64,000 nucleotides of DNA from Elgaria multicarinata webbii (GCF_023053635.1 NC_086188.1:3861001-3925000), one strand, 5' to 3'. Positions 11,191 to 24,396 are shown, counted from the stretch's first letter. Notes: generated by a model not told the origin, from the sequence alone. Program-made: numbers and translations.

Positions 11191-14100
11191 TCAGAGGAGG
11201 TTCACCCCATGCTTCAGCAGCTTCTGCTTGGCTTTGCCGGGCAAGGCGAAGGCACTGTCCTGGGGGTTGGGAACGCCCGAGTTGCGGAGCGGGGAGCCCA
11301 CTTGCTGGAAGTATGTCTCCTGGACAGGGTTCTGGCAGGCGTACACGGCCGAGGAGGCATTTCTGGAGGGGTAGAAAGGGGGGGGGTAGTCAAGACGGGG
11401 GGGAAATGGGGACGAGGGCACGACCAAAATGCAGAAGAAGAGCAACCGATAAGGTGGCCTGAAGTCTCTCCATAATCCTCTAAGATCCACTCCCTGGTTG
11501 CGGGAGGGGACTATGACCGAAAGCACGTTGCCCCAGGCTTGAGGACTAGATACTTGAGAGGCCACCGAACGCACATTCCTTACCCTGTTTTAAACCCCAT
11601 TGAAAGGGGCAGCAAAGCACCAACTCACTTTTTAATAGCCACGGGAAGCCCACGTGGGAAACTTCCATGTCATTTTAGCCTGAAAATGACCCATTTTAAA
11701 ACGGAACCTAGCATTCCTAGGCACACACAAACGCCGGTGCATTTTTTAAAAAATAACAAATGGCCGCTAACTGGTCGGAGGTCTTTCAGCCAAGTCGATG
11801 TGTCAGGATCCTGACGAGGGCACTTCGAGTGGGGATGTTACAATATGCAGAAGGTGTAAAGCAGACAGGCAGATTTAAACACAGTGCTGAGGAAAGGATG
11901 CTTTTCTGAGCAGGCTGAGCGAAAAGGACAGCGTCTAGTTACGTGGGTGACAGTTAAAACAGCCCTGATTAAAATGTTAAATACTATGCGCTAAAATTAA
12001 AGCTGAGCATGATGACGTGTTGTGGTTTTTTTTAGTCCTTTACAAAATCTTTAACGCTCCCGGTTCAGAGGAGGGAAAGCTCTCTGAGTTATTTCCACCC
12101 CATCTGCGACGCAGGAAACCCTCTTAAGAGTCGTGAATTAACCGCAGCTGCCAGCGTCATCTTCTAACGTGCGCAGGGGCTGGGTCACCACGTGAACGGC
12201 CATGCGGAACGAGCCCCGAGAAGGGCGTGGATTCTGCAAGGATTCCCCACCCCCACCCACCCCCTGAGCCAGCAAAATAGACGGCTGTTTTTAGACGAAA
12301 ACGCGAAACCTGCGAGGCGCTTCAAAAGGATCCGATCCGCAAAGCGAGGGACTCGCTTGGTAATTGGCCTGCTTTCCTCCTGTGGGGGAGAGAGGCAGGC
12401 AGTAGGGATCAGCAATTAAAGGCTGAGTTGATTAAGCATGCCAATTAGCCAACCCAAGCTTGCAACCTGAATTTTTATGGGGCATGTTCATTTCGGTTGG
12501 GTCACGGTGCGGGTGTCGCGTGTTTCTAAATTGCCTTAAGCTGGGGGGAGCGTGGGGAGAGGGGGAGAGGGAGAGGGGGGTGGAGAAATGAGGAATGGAA
12601 ATAAAATACCAATACAGCCATCGGCCCCCAAGCAAAGAGCAGAGCCGCCTCGCTCAGCCTGCTGGAACGCAACCATCTGCTCACAAACGTCACGGTTTGT
12701 TTCCACGCCAGCGAGCAAGCGGTGCCCGACGGCAAAACCTCCTTCCTCGGCCAATTACTGCCCCTGATGGCTGCGAGCCGACAAGCCCCCTGCTCCCGGT
12801 GAGCAGCGGGCAGTGAAAGCCGTGGCTTCCGACCTTACGAGTGCCAAGAGCCGGCGGCATCCAAGCGCGGCCACTGACTCGGAGCTCCAGACCTTGCTCT
12901 CGCTCCAGGGGGGCTACGTGGACGCCTCCGTCTCAGGTCCGTCCCTCCCCAGCTGGGCCCAGCGTGACCCTGCAGCGCTTTAGCTCTCAGGTGAGGGACA
13001 TCCACCCAGCTGTGTGTCGGCGTGCTCTTTGCACATGCCCTGGGCCACCCTCTCCTTACCGGACAGTGATTTCTGAAGCTGAGGGCATCCGGTTGAAGCT
13101 GGCGTGGATCAGGCTAGCGGCTCTCAGGAAAGGCCGGTCCTGAGCGACGGTGGTCGGCAGGAAGTTGGCTGGAAAGGGAGAAAGGAAGGGGAGCCACCCG
13201 TTCAAGACGGTTCGGAAGCTGCAACTCGTGCAAAATGCAGCGGCCAGATTGATTTCGGGAACCAGAAGGTTCGACCATATAACACCTGCTCTGGTCTGCT
13301 TGCACTGGCTGCCTGTATGTTTCCGAGCCCAATTCAAGGTGCTGCTTTTGACCTAAAAAGCCTTACACGGCTTGGGACCACAATACCTGATGGAACGCCT
13401 CTCCCGACGTGAATATACCCGGTCACTACGTTCAACATCTAAGGTCCTCCTCCGGGTGCCTACTCCGAGAGAGGCTCGGTGTGTGGCAACGAGGTACAGG
13501 GCCTTTTTGGTGGTGGCCCCCAGACTATGGAACGATCTCCCTGATGAGGCTCGCCTGGCACCAACGCAGCTATCTTTCCGGCACCAGGTTAAGACTTTCC
13601 TCTTTGCCCAGGCATATGGCGGCACATCTTAATCACCCACATGTTTAGTTTAGTTTTTTAATGCTTTATGTGTGTATGTCCTATGTTTTAGAATTTTAAA
13701 TTTTGTATACTTGTTTTTATCTCAATTTTAGAATTTCTGTAAACCGCCCAGAGAGCCCTGGCTATGGGAGCGGTATAGAAGTGCAATAAATAAATAAATA
13801 AATAAATAATAAACAAAGTCGTCAAGGGAGCCACGCAAGCAGCTGAAAGACCACCTCTAGCTTTAGCGGTAGGGCGTCCCCCTCTCCGTACGTGGCGGTT
13901 CCATATCACCACCATGGCTAACAGCCAAGCAGGATCTACATAAAAACATAAGAAGAGTTCTGCTGGATCAGACCAAGGGTCCATCTAGTCCAGCATTCTC
14001 TTCACACAGCACCCTCTAGCCCATGTTCCCCAGCAACAGGTGCACACAGGCTCACTGCCTCGGCTACTGGAGGTAACATATAGCCATCAGGTCTAACAGC

Positions 14101-17100
14101 CGTGGATAGCCTTTGCCTCCAGGAATTTATCCAACTCCCTTTTAAACCCATCCAAATCGGTGGCCAGCACCGATAACATTTCCATAACATATCTATGCGC
14201 CGTGTGAAGAAGTCCTTCCTTTTCTCTGTCCTGAATCGCCCACCAGCCAGCCTCGTGGGATACGACCCCCTTTGGGGTTTAGTATTTTGAGACAGGGAGA
14301 AACGTGTCTCCCTATCCACATTCTCCACACCAGGCATCATTTTGTACACCTCTATCCTGTCTCACCTGAGCCTCCTTTTTTCAAAGCTAAACCATCCAAG
14401 CTGTTGCAACTTTCCCTCATAGGGGAGATGCTCCAGCCTCTTGATTATTTTCATTGCACTTTTTCCAGCTCCATAATATCCTTTTTTAGGTGTGGTGACC
14501 AGAACTGTACACAGTATTCTAAGTGTGGACTGGAGCGTGTTCAGAGGAGGGCAACCAGGATGATCAGGGGTCTGGAAACAAAGCCCTATAAAGAGAGACT
14601 GAAAGTACTGGGCATGTTTAGCCTGGAGAAGAGAAGGCTGAGGGGAGACAGGCTAGCACTCTTCCAATACTTGAAAGGTTGTCACACAGAGGAGGGCCAG
14701 GATCTCTTCTCGATCCTCCCCGAGTGCAGGACACGGAATAACGGGCTCAAGTTAAAGGAAGCCAGATTCCGGCTGGACATCAGGAAAAACGTCCTGACTA
14801 TTAGAGCAGTAGGACAATGGAACCAGTTACCTAGGGAGGTGGTGGGCTCTCCCACACTAGAGGCCTTCAAGAGGCAGCTGGACAACCACCTGTCAGGGAT
14901 GCTTTAGGATGGATTCCTGCATTGAGCAGGGGGTTGGACTCGATGGCCTTGTAGGCCCCTTCCAACTCTGCTATTCTGTGATTCACCGTAGATTTGTATG
15001 AAGGCGGTAGGATACTGGCAGTTTTATTCTCAATTCTTTTTCTAACGATGCCTAACGTGGAGTTTGCCTTTTGGTTACAGCCACCGCGCACCGGGTCGGC
15101 GTTTCCATCGCGCTGTCCGCCACAACCCCAAGATCTCTTTCCAGTCACTGGAGAACGGAGGAGCAGGATGGATCCGGGCCGAACTGACTCCTGCAGCGCG
15201 GGCTGCCTCTAGCAACCCACGTCCCCTTCCCCGGGCTCAGCACTCACTGGTGAGGATGTTCTGGATGGAGTCGTAGTGCGCGAAGCCGTAGGTGGTCTTG
15301 GCGGAGGGGAGGCCGTCCTTCGGAAGCGTCTCCTTCAGGTGGACCTCCAAGCCGTTGAGAGAGGCCAGGCTGCTGTGATACTGCAAGAGAAGGCAGGAGA
15401 GGGAGGGGGGGGAGCACAGTCATTCACTGAAATCGACAGAGCGGGCAAGGCGCGTTGCCGTGGGGAGCTCAGGAAGGGCCTTCGAGCCGCAAGAAACCGC
15501 CGTGGGGTCGATCGAAAAGAGCAAACGTCTCTCACCACGTCCTCAATGGAGCTTCCGGCATCCGCAAACTGTTCTTCAGCCAGGAGTGAGAGGACCAAGC
15601 CTCGGACGCAGTGGACGTACAGGGCCATCCTCACCAGCCTGGTGCCGTCCGGCCCGCCGGCCGCAGCTGGGGAAGTCGTGCCATCTTGGCCACCGTGGGA
15701 ATGGCTACGTTTTGGACGGGGAAGGAGAGAGAGAGAGAAAGACGTTACTCTCCCTCTTTTGAAATTCAAGGAGGGCGACCCAACGGAAGTGACAGGTGGG
15801 AGAGATGGAGGAAGAGTCCGGCTTCACTTCTGGAAGGTGCTGCAACGCTTGGATGTAGAGACGGAGGTCCGCTTGGAGGGCTCTAAAAAAGGATTAGAGG
15901 AGACGGCCGGGATGCATCCGGTACAGCCAACAGGACGCTGCCTCCGCCCCACGAAGGTCAGCCGGCGGCCAGGATACAGCAGCCAAGATCCAGGGTGTAG
16001 GAGAAACAGAGGCTGAGGACCTGCAAACGTTGAGTCTCAAAGGGGTAACCAAAGCCATGGCTAGCGAGACCCCAGCGCTGCCCGGAAGAAGCCCCTTCAC
16101 ACGCTTGCGATTGCTGCCGTACCTGGTCATCCACTCCACAGGGAAGTCCCGGAGGGTGGCTGCTTCTTCTTCCAAGAGGTACACGGGCGTAATCCGAACC
16201 CCTTGAGGTAGAGGGGGCTGCACGGAAGACGTCGGGGCGCTTCCTAGGAAAAGGAGCAAGGGATTTATCCGGCCCCGGTCTTGGGGAGACGTCGGAAGGA
16301 AGTCTCCGCGGGCCTGATCCCCGAAGGATAATCACCCTGGGACATTTGGGAAGCAATCCTAGGCGTGTTTAGACAGGAAAGAAGTCCTACACCTCCCAGG
16401 GTGCCCCATGCTGGGAAACATAGGACTTCTTTTGTGTATAGGATTGCACCTGTAGTTATTTGGGCGTCCAAGGGGCGAATCGCAGGCTGAAACACGCCGA
16501 ATGAGGGAAATCACGCAAAGTACTGGTTCCCCACTATTTGGCACTGGGCAGCCAGGCAGGCCTCTCTCCTCGCGGGGAGCACTCACCGTCATTCTGCACC
16601 ACCTCCGCGTTTCCTGGCTCGTCCTAAAATGAGAGCAGAGAGCGAGAATCGCCAATAGAGAAAATACCTGCGATGTTTCTGGAGTAGGATTCTGGAAACT
16701 CTGCCCCCGCCAGCCAAAATGAACCATTTTTATGCACATTTTTATCAAGCCTCCTGCTTCTGGCAAGCAATCTTTCCAGAGAACTAGGAGCTTCGGGTGC
16801 CTCGGAGGAAAATATGGAGGTCGCGGGCAGGGGTTCTGCAATGACCAGGCAACAATGGCCAGGATTGCACGGGAGAAACCCGACTTTCGGATTCCACACC
16901 GGCACAGCGAAGCGCCAACGTGCCGAATCTTTCCCCCAAATAGGGAGCCGGCACCTACCAAAGCCACCACCTTGCTGAGCGGAAACCTACCTTTGGCTCC
17001 ACTTCTGCCTCCTGCAGCAGAACTTTGGCAGTGAGGTCTGGTGGCAGCTGGGTGCTGACAACCCTGGGTGGGGGAAGAAGGAGGGGTGGGGGAAAGAGAG

Positions 17101-17289
17101 ACGCCTGTGAGTTCCTGGGGGGAATGAGGCAGCCCGGACTGCAGCCGTCGCTGTTCAAACACACCTGGGAGTCCCCGGCTGGGTTTGCCTTGAGTGGGAG
17201 GTGCTGTTCCCTTTCCAAGGGCGCAACGAGCCGGGAGACTGTGCAATCGCGCATGCACGGAGTGATTGTATTCTATATGGTTCGGGTCC

Positions 17290-17337
<48 letters not shown>

Positions 17338-20300
17338 TGTGGCTGAACCACTTCGGACGAGCGCAAATGGGAGTTTGGAATGGGCTGAGCCATATTTGCA
17401 CTAAACGCTCTCACTCTGGCTCAGAATCGGGGCAGGGTGTGTGTGTCGAGGGAGGGAATTTCATTCCCAACCCCCAAATTGGACAATGAAGCAGAGCTTG
17501 GCCTGATTTATCCTAGTGTGGTGCATTGGCTAGGGCGGCTTTCCCCAACCGGGTACCCTCCAGAGGTGTTGGACTGCAAGTCCCATCATGCACAGCCAGT
17601 ATGATGTCCGGCCTGGGACCTTGGAGAAGGGACGGACACCCGTCCCCCAGGGCAGGAGGGAGGTTTTTGTGTCCCGGCGGTAGACGCTTTGGGCCTGTGC
17701 CACGTGGCAGAGAGGAGTGCGCCGATGGGACGGGGTGCGAGGGAGCCCCAAGGGAAGCCCTCCCAGGCACCTGCCCCAAGGATACTCACAGCCCCTTGTA
17801 GAGGATGCAGCCGGCCAGCACGTGCAGGGTGCGCTGGCAGGTCTGAAGGATGAGGGCGGCTTTCAGCAACAGCAGCGGTTCCACCTGGACAGGGGCAAGG
17901 AGAGACCATTCAACCTTCCGTGCCAACGCTTCCCCCCCTCCTCCTCCTCACCTGTTTCTCTTTTGGTGTTGTGGTTTTTTAAATTGCCGGGCCGGGAATG
18001 CCTGGCTGTCATGGATCCTCTGGAAGGATCAAGGAGGTTTGAACATATAACACTGATTCTGGCCCGCTTGCATTGGCTGCCTATATGTTTCCGAGCCCAA
18101 TTAAAGGTGCTGGTTTTAACCTATAAAGCCCTACATGGCTTGGGACTGCCATACCTGACGGAACGCCTCTCCCGACATAAACCTACTCGTACACTGCACT
18201 CAACATCTACGGTCCTCCTCCGAGTGCCTACTCCGAGGGAAGCTTGGCGGATGGCAACAAGGGAGAGGGCCTTTTCAGTGGTGGCCCCCCGACTGTGGAA
18301 GGATCTCCCCGACAAGGCTCACCTGGCGCCATCACTGTTATCTTTCAGGCGCCAGGTCAAGACTTTTCTCTTCTCCCAGGCATTTTAACAGCATTTAACA
18401 ACATTAAGTTTGTTTTTAATGGACCCCAGAATTGTTGTTTAAATGGATACTGTTGTTTTTGATGGTTTTAAATTTTGTATATGTTTTAATGTTTACTGTT
18501 TTTAACTTTTGCAAACCGCCCAGAAAGCTTCGGCGATGGGGTGGTATATAAATGTAATAAATAAAATAAATAAATAAACTGCTTTCGGGGGCAGGGTGTG
18601 TGTGTGGGGGGGGGGGGGGATAAAGAAGGAGGTGAAAGCACTCAGAAGAAGTAGCAAAGGCTGAAATGTCAGCAAATCCTACAGGGAGTTACTTTGGTTT
18701 TGTCCAAGGCCCAGAGGGAATGAAAGATCCGGTGGAGGTCGCTGGTGTGGTGCTGCAGGTGCTCCACATACCGCTCCCACGCCTGGCCCAGCTCCTCCGG
18801 GGTCCGCTCCTGGGGTGGACACAGAGGCCACGTCAATGTCTCAGCCGAAACTTGGCCCCGCCCAATGCTGGAACGCGCTCCCCCCCGCACCCCCCCTGAA
18901 ACCTTCTCTGAATTTGGCCCTGGGGCTGAAAGAGGTTCCCCGCCGCACCCCACCCCGCCCCGCCGAACGGGCAATCACCGTGTAGGCCTGACGAAGGGGG
19001 CCGTTGTAGAAGCGGAAGAGTCCGATCAGCTGCTCCAGGAAGCGCTCACAGCTGACGTCGGGGAGGTCGGTCGTGCAGCCCAGCACCTGCGCCAGAGAGG
19101 AGGAGGCGGGAGAAAGAGGTGTTTCGTTTTAATTTTTATTTGATTTTATATGACAAACATTTTATTTTATTTATTTATTGCATTTTTATACCGCCCAATA
19201 GCCGAAGCTCTCTGGGCGGTTCACAAAAATTAAAACCATGATAAAACAACCAGCAGGTTAAAAGCACAAGTACAAAATACAGTATAAAAAGCACAACCAG
19301 GATAAGAACCACGCAGCAAAATTGATATAAGATTAAAATACAGAGTTAGAACAGTAAAATTTAAACTTAAGTTAAAATGAAGTGTTAAAATACTGAGAGA
19401 ATAAAAAGGTCTTCAGCTGGCGACGAAAGGAGTACAGTGTAGGCACCAGGCGGACCTCTCTGGGGAGCTCGTTCCACAGCCGGGGTGCCACAGCGGAGAA
19501 GGCCCTCTTTCTAGTAGCCACCTGCCTCACTTTCTTTGGCAGGGGCTTGCGGAGAAGGGCCCCTGTAGATGATCTTAAGGTCCGGGCAAACATCCATTAA
19601 CTATCACATAAACCCAACACAATAAGAACAATACAACAACTTAAAATACTACATAATAATAAAATAATAAAATAATAAAAATAATAAGCGCACCCCCCCC
19701 CGGCCCCCGGGACCATTATTCTCCTTTCCAAAATTGTAACGATTCTTGCAAAGGTTTACACCCTTTCCCCTTTTTTTTAACACAAACTCCACAAACGGTC
19801 TCCATATCTCTTCAAAATCATTTCGCTTCAACACTCCTTTCTTAACTTTAGTACTACATGTAAGCCTTATCGTTAATAGAAATATCCCAGACATCCTTAT
19901 ACCATTCTTCTAATTGATAATCCCTTTGTTCCTTCCATTTCCTGGCTATCATCAATCTAGCTGCTGTCAATAGGTTAGTTATTAATTCTTTACAAGTTTG
20001 CGTACATTTAACCTTCTCATTCATTGACAACAATGCTACACTTGGACATATCTCTAAATTCCATCCTATTATTTCATTTATCTCCTTAAACGCTGTTTGC
20101 CAAAACCTCTGTACGCGTTCACAATTCCACCGCATATGAAGATAAGTGCCAGTTTCCTGGCATCCAGGAGAAAGAGGTGTTAAGGGCAGAATCATAGAAT
20201 CATAGAATCGCAGAGTTGGAAGGGTCCTCTAAGGCCATCCAGTCCAACCCCCTGCTCAGTGCAGGAATCCACCCTAAAGCATCCCTGACAGATGGTTGTC

Positions 20301-23239
20301 CAGCTGCCTCTTGAAGGCCTCTAGTGTGGAAGAGCGCTGAGGGGTCACGCCAAGACAGGCCCGTCTAGGGCATTAGCCTCGTCCAACTAGCACTGGTTAA
20401 ATGTGCTAGACTACAACTCCCATAATCCCCAGCTAGCACAACTATTGGCCTTCTGGCTGGGAAGACGATAGGTGTCGTGGTCCAACATGTAGTCCAATAG
20501 GTGTTGTAGACCTTTTTATTCTCCCAGTATTTTAACAGCTTATGAATTAATTTTAACTTTGCTGTTTTCAATTTGTGTTTTAAATTTGTAATTCTGCACT
20601 GCTGCTGATTTTATCCTGGTTGTGCTTTTATATTGTATGGTTTTATACTGTTGGTCTTAATTTTGTGAACTGCCCAGAGAGCTTCGGCGATTGGGCGGTA
20701 TAGAAATGCAATAAATAAAATAAATAAACGTATGTGGGAAGACTGTGAAAGACCTCCTCCACGGGTGCGTCGCCAACACGCTCCCGCCAGGCTGCAGGAA
20801 CAGACGTGGAAATTTCCTCCGTCGCTGGAGATTCCACTAGGGACGTTGGAGGAATCCAAAGCAGAACCAAATGAGTTCGGTTTTTTATGAATCCGCCCCG
20901 TGGATTCTGCAGCAGGCCAGCTTCCCCCCCCCACCCCCGGTTGGGCAGATTTCGGGGACCTTTGGAAATTTGGCGCGAATTTTGCCATCAAAAGGTACTC
21001 AATTGTTTTTTAAAAAAAGAAACAGCCAAAAAACGAGCATTTCCTTCATAGGGTAAAGAGAGGAAATGAGCATTTTAAGGGAATTTGCGCAAATTCACAT
21101 TTGCGCAAATTCGTACCTGCGCAAATTCGGAAATTAAAAAAGATTTCATTAGTGGGCGGATGATGGAATGAAAAGCACCTGACAACCCGTGAAACACAGA
21201 CGGAACTGATCTTACACAATTCGTACAACCCTAGATTCCACCGCCAGGCGTATCCTTTCCCCAAGCTTATTCTGAGAGCCAGAGAGTGGTACGGCCCCCT
21301 GCCTGGCAAAGACTTACCCAGAGGTAGCTTCCGTCCACTTTTACGGCGAACTTCAGCTTCCGCAGGCGGATGAGGCCTGGCGGAGAGCCGGAGATCTCCT
21401 GCATGCAGCGGACCATGCCGGCCACCTGTCCGCACAGCAGTTCCTGTTGGTCCAGAGGGGTCTATGAGACAAAGAGGGAAGAACGGGAGGGTTGGTCATG
21501 GCTTCCAAGGCGGGGGTCGGCCAAACTCAGAGCCTGAGTAACCGGACTCATAAGAGAGTGCCAAGGATTGGCTTGGGTGATGCACAGTCGTTTTCCCTCT
21601 TAGTAAGTGTACGCCAGCCCTCCCCAACCACGCTGCGTGGAGATGCTGGGAGTTGATAGTGCAAGTAGAGGGCACCAGGTTGGGGAATGCTGGTGCACAG
21701 CTGTTTGATTGCCTCTTGTATCATTCCTCTTTGTGAGGGCCCTCAAAAGTGCTTATAAATACTATGAATGAATGAATCAATGAATGAATAAATAGCAGAC
21801 GGTGCTCCACTGGGCTTAATAGGACCCTGTCCCAAGAAATGCATAGTATAAAACTTGCTGAGGGAGGTTAGGAAGGAGGGGGCATGGGAAAAAAGGGACC
21901 AAGGAGACCCGATTCTCTTCCACATACTCAGATTTGGTGGCAGGGGGGATTCAGGCTGGGACATCACCCCTGGTTCATCCTGGGACATCACCCCTGGGGC
22001 ATCACCCCTGGGGCATCCTGGGACATTACCCCTGGGGCATCCTGGGACATTACCCCCAGGGCATCTTGGGACATTACCCTGGGGCATCTTGGGACATTAT
22101 CCCGGGGCATCCTGAGTTTCACTTTTCAGGCAGTGCAAACCTACACTTGCTGACTCAGAAAAGCTTCACTGGATTCAATGGGACTCGCACCCAGCTACGT
22201 GTGTACAGCAGCGTTCCCCAACCTCACGCCCTCTCAGATATGTTGGACTACAACTCCCAGCACCCATGCTGGCTGGAGGATAATGAAGGAGGTGTAGTCC
22301 GAGAGATGTAGTCCAACCCAGTTGCCCACAGTCGCAGTCCAACGTACGTGGAGGGCCCCAGGTGCGGCAAGTGGCCTTAACTTAACCGTGTCTGCCGACG
22401 GGGCAAAGGACCATTCTGCCGCAGCTGCCGACCCCTGCAAGAACCACCCAGGCCAAGCAGTTCCGGAGCCAGAGCCACAGGCTGAGCCGCCAAGGAAGCC
22501 CCTACCTGGCGGGGGTTGAAATAGCAAATCCCGGCTTGCGTGGGGTCCCCTTCTTCCTTCACCTTTGAGCCGTCGTAGAGGAAAAAGCAGTTCCACCTGG
22601 AAGGGATCAGCACCACGTGAGTCAGGATGCTCCAGCTGAAGGGAGCCGAGTCAAGATGCCCCAGACAGCTGCCTGGCATTTCCTGGGTAAGGGGGGTTTG
22701 GAAGGGACAGGGTGCGGGGAGCCCTACACCGGGATTCTTGAGGGCACGTCACATCTTGGATGGGAATTGCTGCAAGATCCAGGCACTTGGTTTTAAGCAC
22801 ATAAGAAGAGCCCTGATGCTGGATCAGACCAAAGGTCCATCTAGTCCAGGGGTTCCCAAACTTTTTCAGGTCACCAGTGGTTCCACACACTCATGCCCAG
22901 TGCCCCCGACCCTACCCTATAAAAATCATTATTCAGAATAGCGGTTTTCAAATGACCCACTAAGGAAGATAATAACAATAACATTCAAAACAGTAACAAT
23001 TAATTGAATATTTATTCAAAATCCGAAGCACCCGCTGCAGGCTTGCTGAGAGAGGGAGGGAAAAGAGAGTTTTATAGTTTTATACCGTTCGTATAATTTT
23101 ACCTGTATGCCGCCCTAAGATCCCAGTGATATAGGGAGGGATGCATTTACATTTATTTCTTATTTTTAATAAATAATAAATACTGTAGTAGGACTTACCA
23201 GGCACTGGACGCTGAATCAGCCTGGGTGGAGGCAGCCAT
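11191..23239 (-). CDS. HPS4: HPS4, BLOC-3 complex subunit
   Basis: Thirteen coding exons on the minus strand: 23239-23199, 22596-22506, 21461-21318, 19086-18979, 18809-18693, 17884-17790, 17063-16991, 16623-16587, 16243-16123, 15704-15536, 15380-15248, 13168-13060, 11362-11191. All have GT-AG introns and phases agree, giving 469 aa. Recognition: [14 protein letters not shown] at the start, [77 protein letters not shown], and the C-terminal [11 protein letters not shown]...[13 protein letters not shown]4 pairs with HPS1 as the BLOC-3 guanine exchange factor for RAB32/38 in lysosome-related organelle biogenesis (melanosomes, dense granules). The N-terminal longin-like and C-terminal parts are conserved. 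The long central disordered segment of human HPS4 (708 aa) is absent; exon 9 joins exon 10 in phase 2, leaving a linker [18 protein letters not shown]. Introns hold L2, CR1 and L1 fragments. Confidence 0.95.
13190..13810 (+). mobile_element. L2 LINE 3' fragment
   Basis: Encodes [20 protein letters not shown], then pieces similar to the L2 C-terminus ([30 protein letters not shown]), and ends in the gaaccgcccagagag-type tail with (AAAT)n. In HPS4 intron 12, antisense to the gene. Confidence 0.85.
13934..15155 (-). mobile_element. CR1 LINE fragment (minus), split by a younger CR1
   Basis: Minus-orientation CR1: begins with the taagaagagttctgctggat end and continues through tgaccagaactgtacacagt to 14528, then resumes at about 14985 (gtagatttgtatgaagg) to about 15155 (cacaaccccaagatctc). 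The 14529-14984 insert runs the other way. Confidence 0.85.
14529..14984 (+). mobile_element. CR1 LINE 3' fragment nested in another CR1
   Basis: Encodes [25 protein letters not shown] and other parts of the CR1 ORF2 C-terminus, ending in ctattctgtgattc. Inserted antisense into the minus-strand CR1 around it. Confidence 0.9.
17291..17336. repeat. (ATA)n microsatellite
   Basis: About 15 trinucleotide units in an HPS4 intron. Confidence 0.95.
18003..18578 (+). mobile_element. L2 LINE 3' fragment
   Basis: Encodes [20 protein letters not shown] and [20 protein letters not shown], ending in the caaaccgcccagaaagc tail and (AAAT)n. Antisense within an HPS4 intron, close in sequence to copies at 13190 and 32655. 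Confidence 0.9.
19155..19592 (-). mobile_element. L2 LINE 3' fragment (minus)
   Basis: The reverse complement encodes [20 protein letters not shown] and [20 protein letters not shown] and ends in the accgcccagagagcttc tail. Sense with HPS4. Confidence 0.85.
19600..20172 (-). mobile_element. L1-type LINE ORF2 C-terminal fragment (minus)
   Basis: The reverse complement encodes [40 protein letters not shown] and [18 protein letters not shown], matching the C-terminal end of vertebrate L1 ORF2 (family knowledge). AT-rich 3' sequence follows to about 19600. The only L1 piece seen in the window. Confidence 0.75.
20188..20335 (-). mobile_element. CR1 3' end (minus)
   Basis: Short CR1 terminus with a doubled agaatcatagaatcatagaa end. 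Confidence 0.85.
20503..20732 (+). mobile_element. L2 LINE 3' tail
   Basis: Begins at tttttattctcccagtat and ends with gggcggtatagaaatgcaat plus (AAAT)n. Confidence 0.8.
21957..22112. repeat. Minisatellite of about 24-bp unit
   Basis: About seven imperfect copies of catcctgggacattacccct in an HPS4 intron. Confidence 0.9.
22210..22322. mobile_element. Foldback MITE fragment (tgttggactacaactccca family)
   Basis: Contains the tgttggactacaactcccag arm and a partial inverted partner (gatgtagtccaac). Same family as 35325-35459 and 53000-53125. Confidence 0.6.
22847..23071. mobile_element. hAT MITE fragment, ggttcccaaactttttcagg family
   Basis: Starts with the TIR-like GGTTCCCAAACTTTTTCAG and follows the 44220-44780 copy through the ccgaagcacccgc segment, then stops. 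It sits in a CR1 tail (22795-22846). L2-like tail sequence follows to about 23180. Confidence 0.75.
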
Positions 23240-24337
23240 TTAACTTAGAATTTCTTCACCGCATCTCATGATCTCCAGGAAGAGTTCCTTTCCCCAAAGA
23301 TGTGCAATAAAACTGGATTCATGTCCAAGGGAGACGCTCACCGTTCCATCAACAAACCAAAGGCTTCAGTCCAGAGTCAGGTTCTGGCTCAGGAGGGTAA
23401 AATTCCCCCGAGAGGTGCTTGGGGACTTTTGTACAAGGCTGGTGCCAACGGGGCACCCTCCCCCTCGTTTTCATGCCAAGCAACTCCAACTAAGATGCAG
23501 CCCCACAGCTGAAACGCAGAACCCAAGAAATGTGTCTGTTCACCTGGCTGGGACAAGAGGAACGACAGAGCTGCGGCCCATCAAATATTCAAGTCCGCCA
23601 CATGATCCGGTGAGGTTCCTTCTTTAGTGTATCAGAAGCCATTTGGATTCTAGCTTGGGGACTGAGGCAGGATTGGGCCGAAGCCTGCGAACGAGGACGC
23701 TGTACTCATTTGCGAGAGGCCACGAGGAATATTCTTTCTCCGGAGCGTCTTGTGATTCCTGCTCCAGGCGTGGCTTCCCTCACCCTAAAATTAAGGAATG
23801 AAAAGATTAGCGCATGAAGATGTTTGCCCAAAAGTCATGTGACCGAGAGCAGCTGATGAACATCCAGCATCCAAACTTAGCATGACAGCCAATGTGGGGA
23901 AGAGAGGAGACGCAGGTTCAAATCTCCACCCAGCCATGAAGCTCAGGGAGCAGCTCTGGGCAAGTCATGGCTTCTCGGGCTACCCTACCTTACAGGGCTG
24001 TTGTGAGGAGGCACGCCCTCCATGCTCTTTGAGCTCCTTGGAGGAAAAGCAGGATTTTTTTTTAAGTGCAATGAATACAATACTAGTGATGCAAAGGCCT
24101 GATCCTGGGCAGGATTCGGTGCACCTCAGTCCATTCAAATGGCTGGCCTTTGAGGAGCCCGTCTCTGCACCGGGCCATGGTGTAAGAGAAGGACTGAAGA
24201 TCGTTTGGGGAAGTTGTGGGCGGCTCAAGCAGCCTTTTGTGGCAAGCAAGGCGGAAGGGGTGGGGGGCTAGTTTCTTTACCCGGTGCCAAGGATTGGGGC
24301 CGGCAGAAGACCATTGGCTGCCCGATAGAGAGGTGGA

Positions 24338-24394
<57 letters not shown>
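24338..24394. repeat. (ATT)n microsatellite
   Basis: About 18 ATT units in the HPS4 5' intron. Confidence 0.95.

Positions 24395-24396
<2 letters not shown>

Noticed and set aside
15894-16122. Possible extra HPS4 exon in the intron after 16123 (TTTGCAG at about 16021)
   Set aside because: The frame stays open to about 15894 but ends in a stop without a good donor or similarity to HPS4; the direct 16123/15704 join is phase-correct.
16359-17414. 351-codon minus-strand frame across HPS4 exons 7-8 and intron
   Set aside because: It includes intronic sequence; the exons 17063-16991 and 16623-16587 splice with correct phase in different frames.
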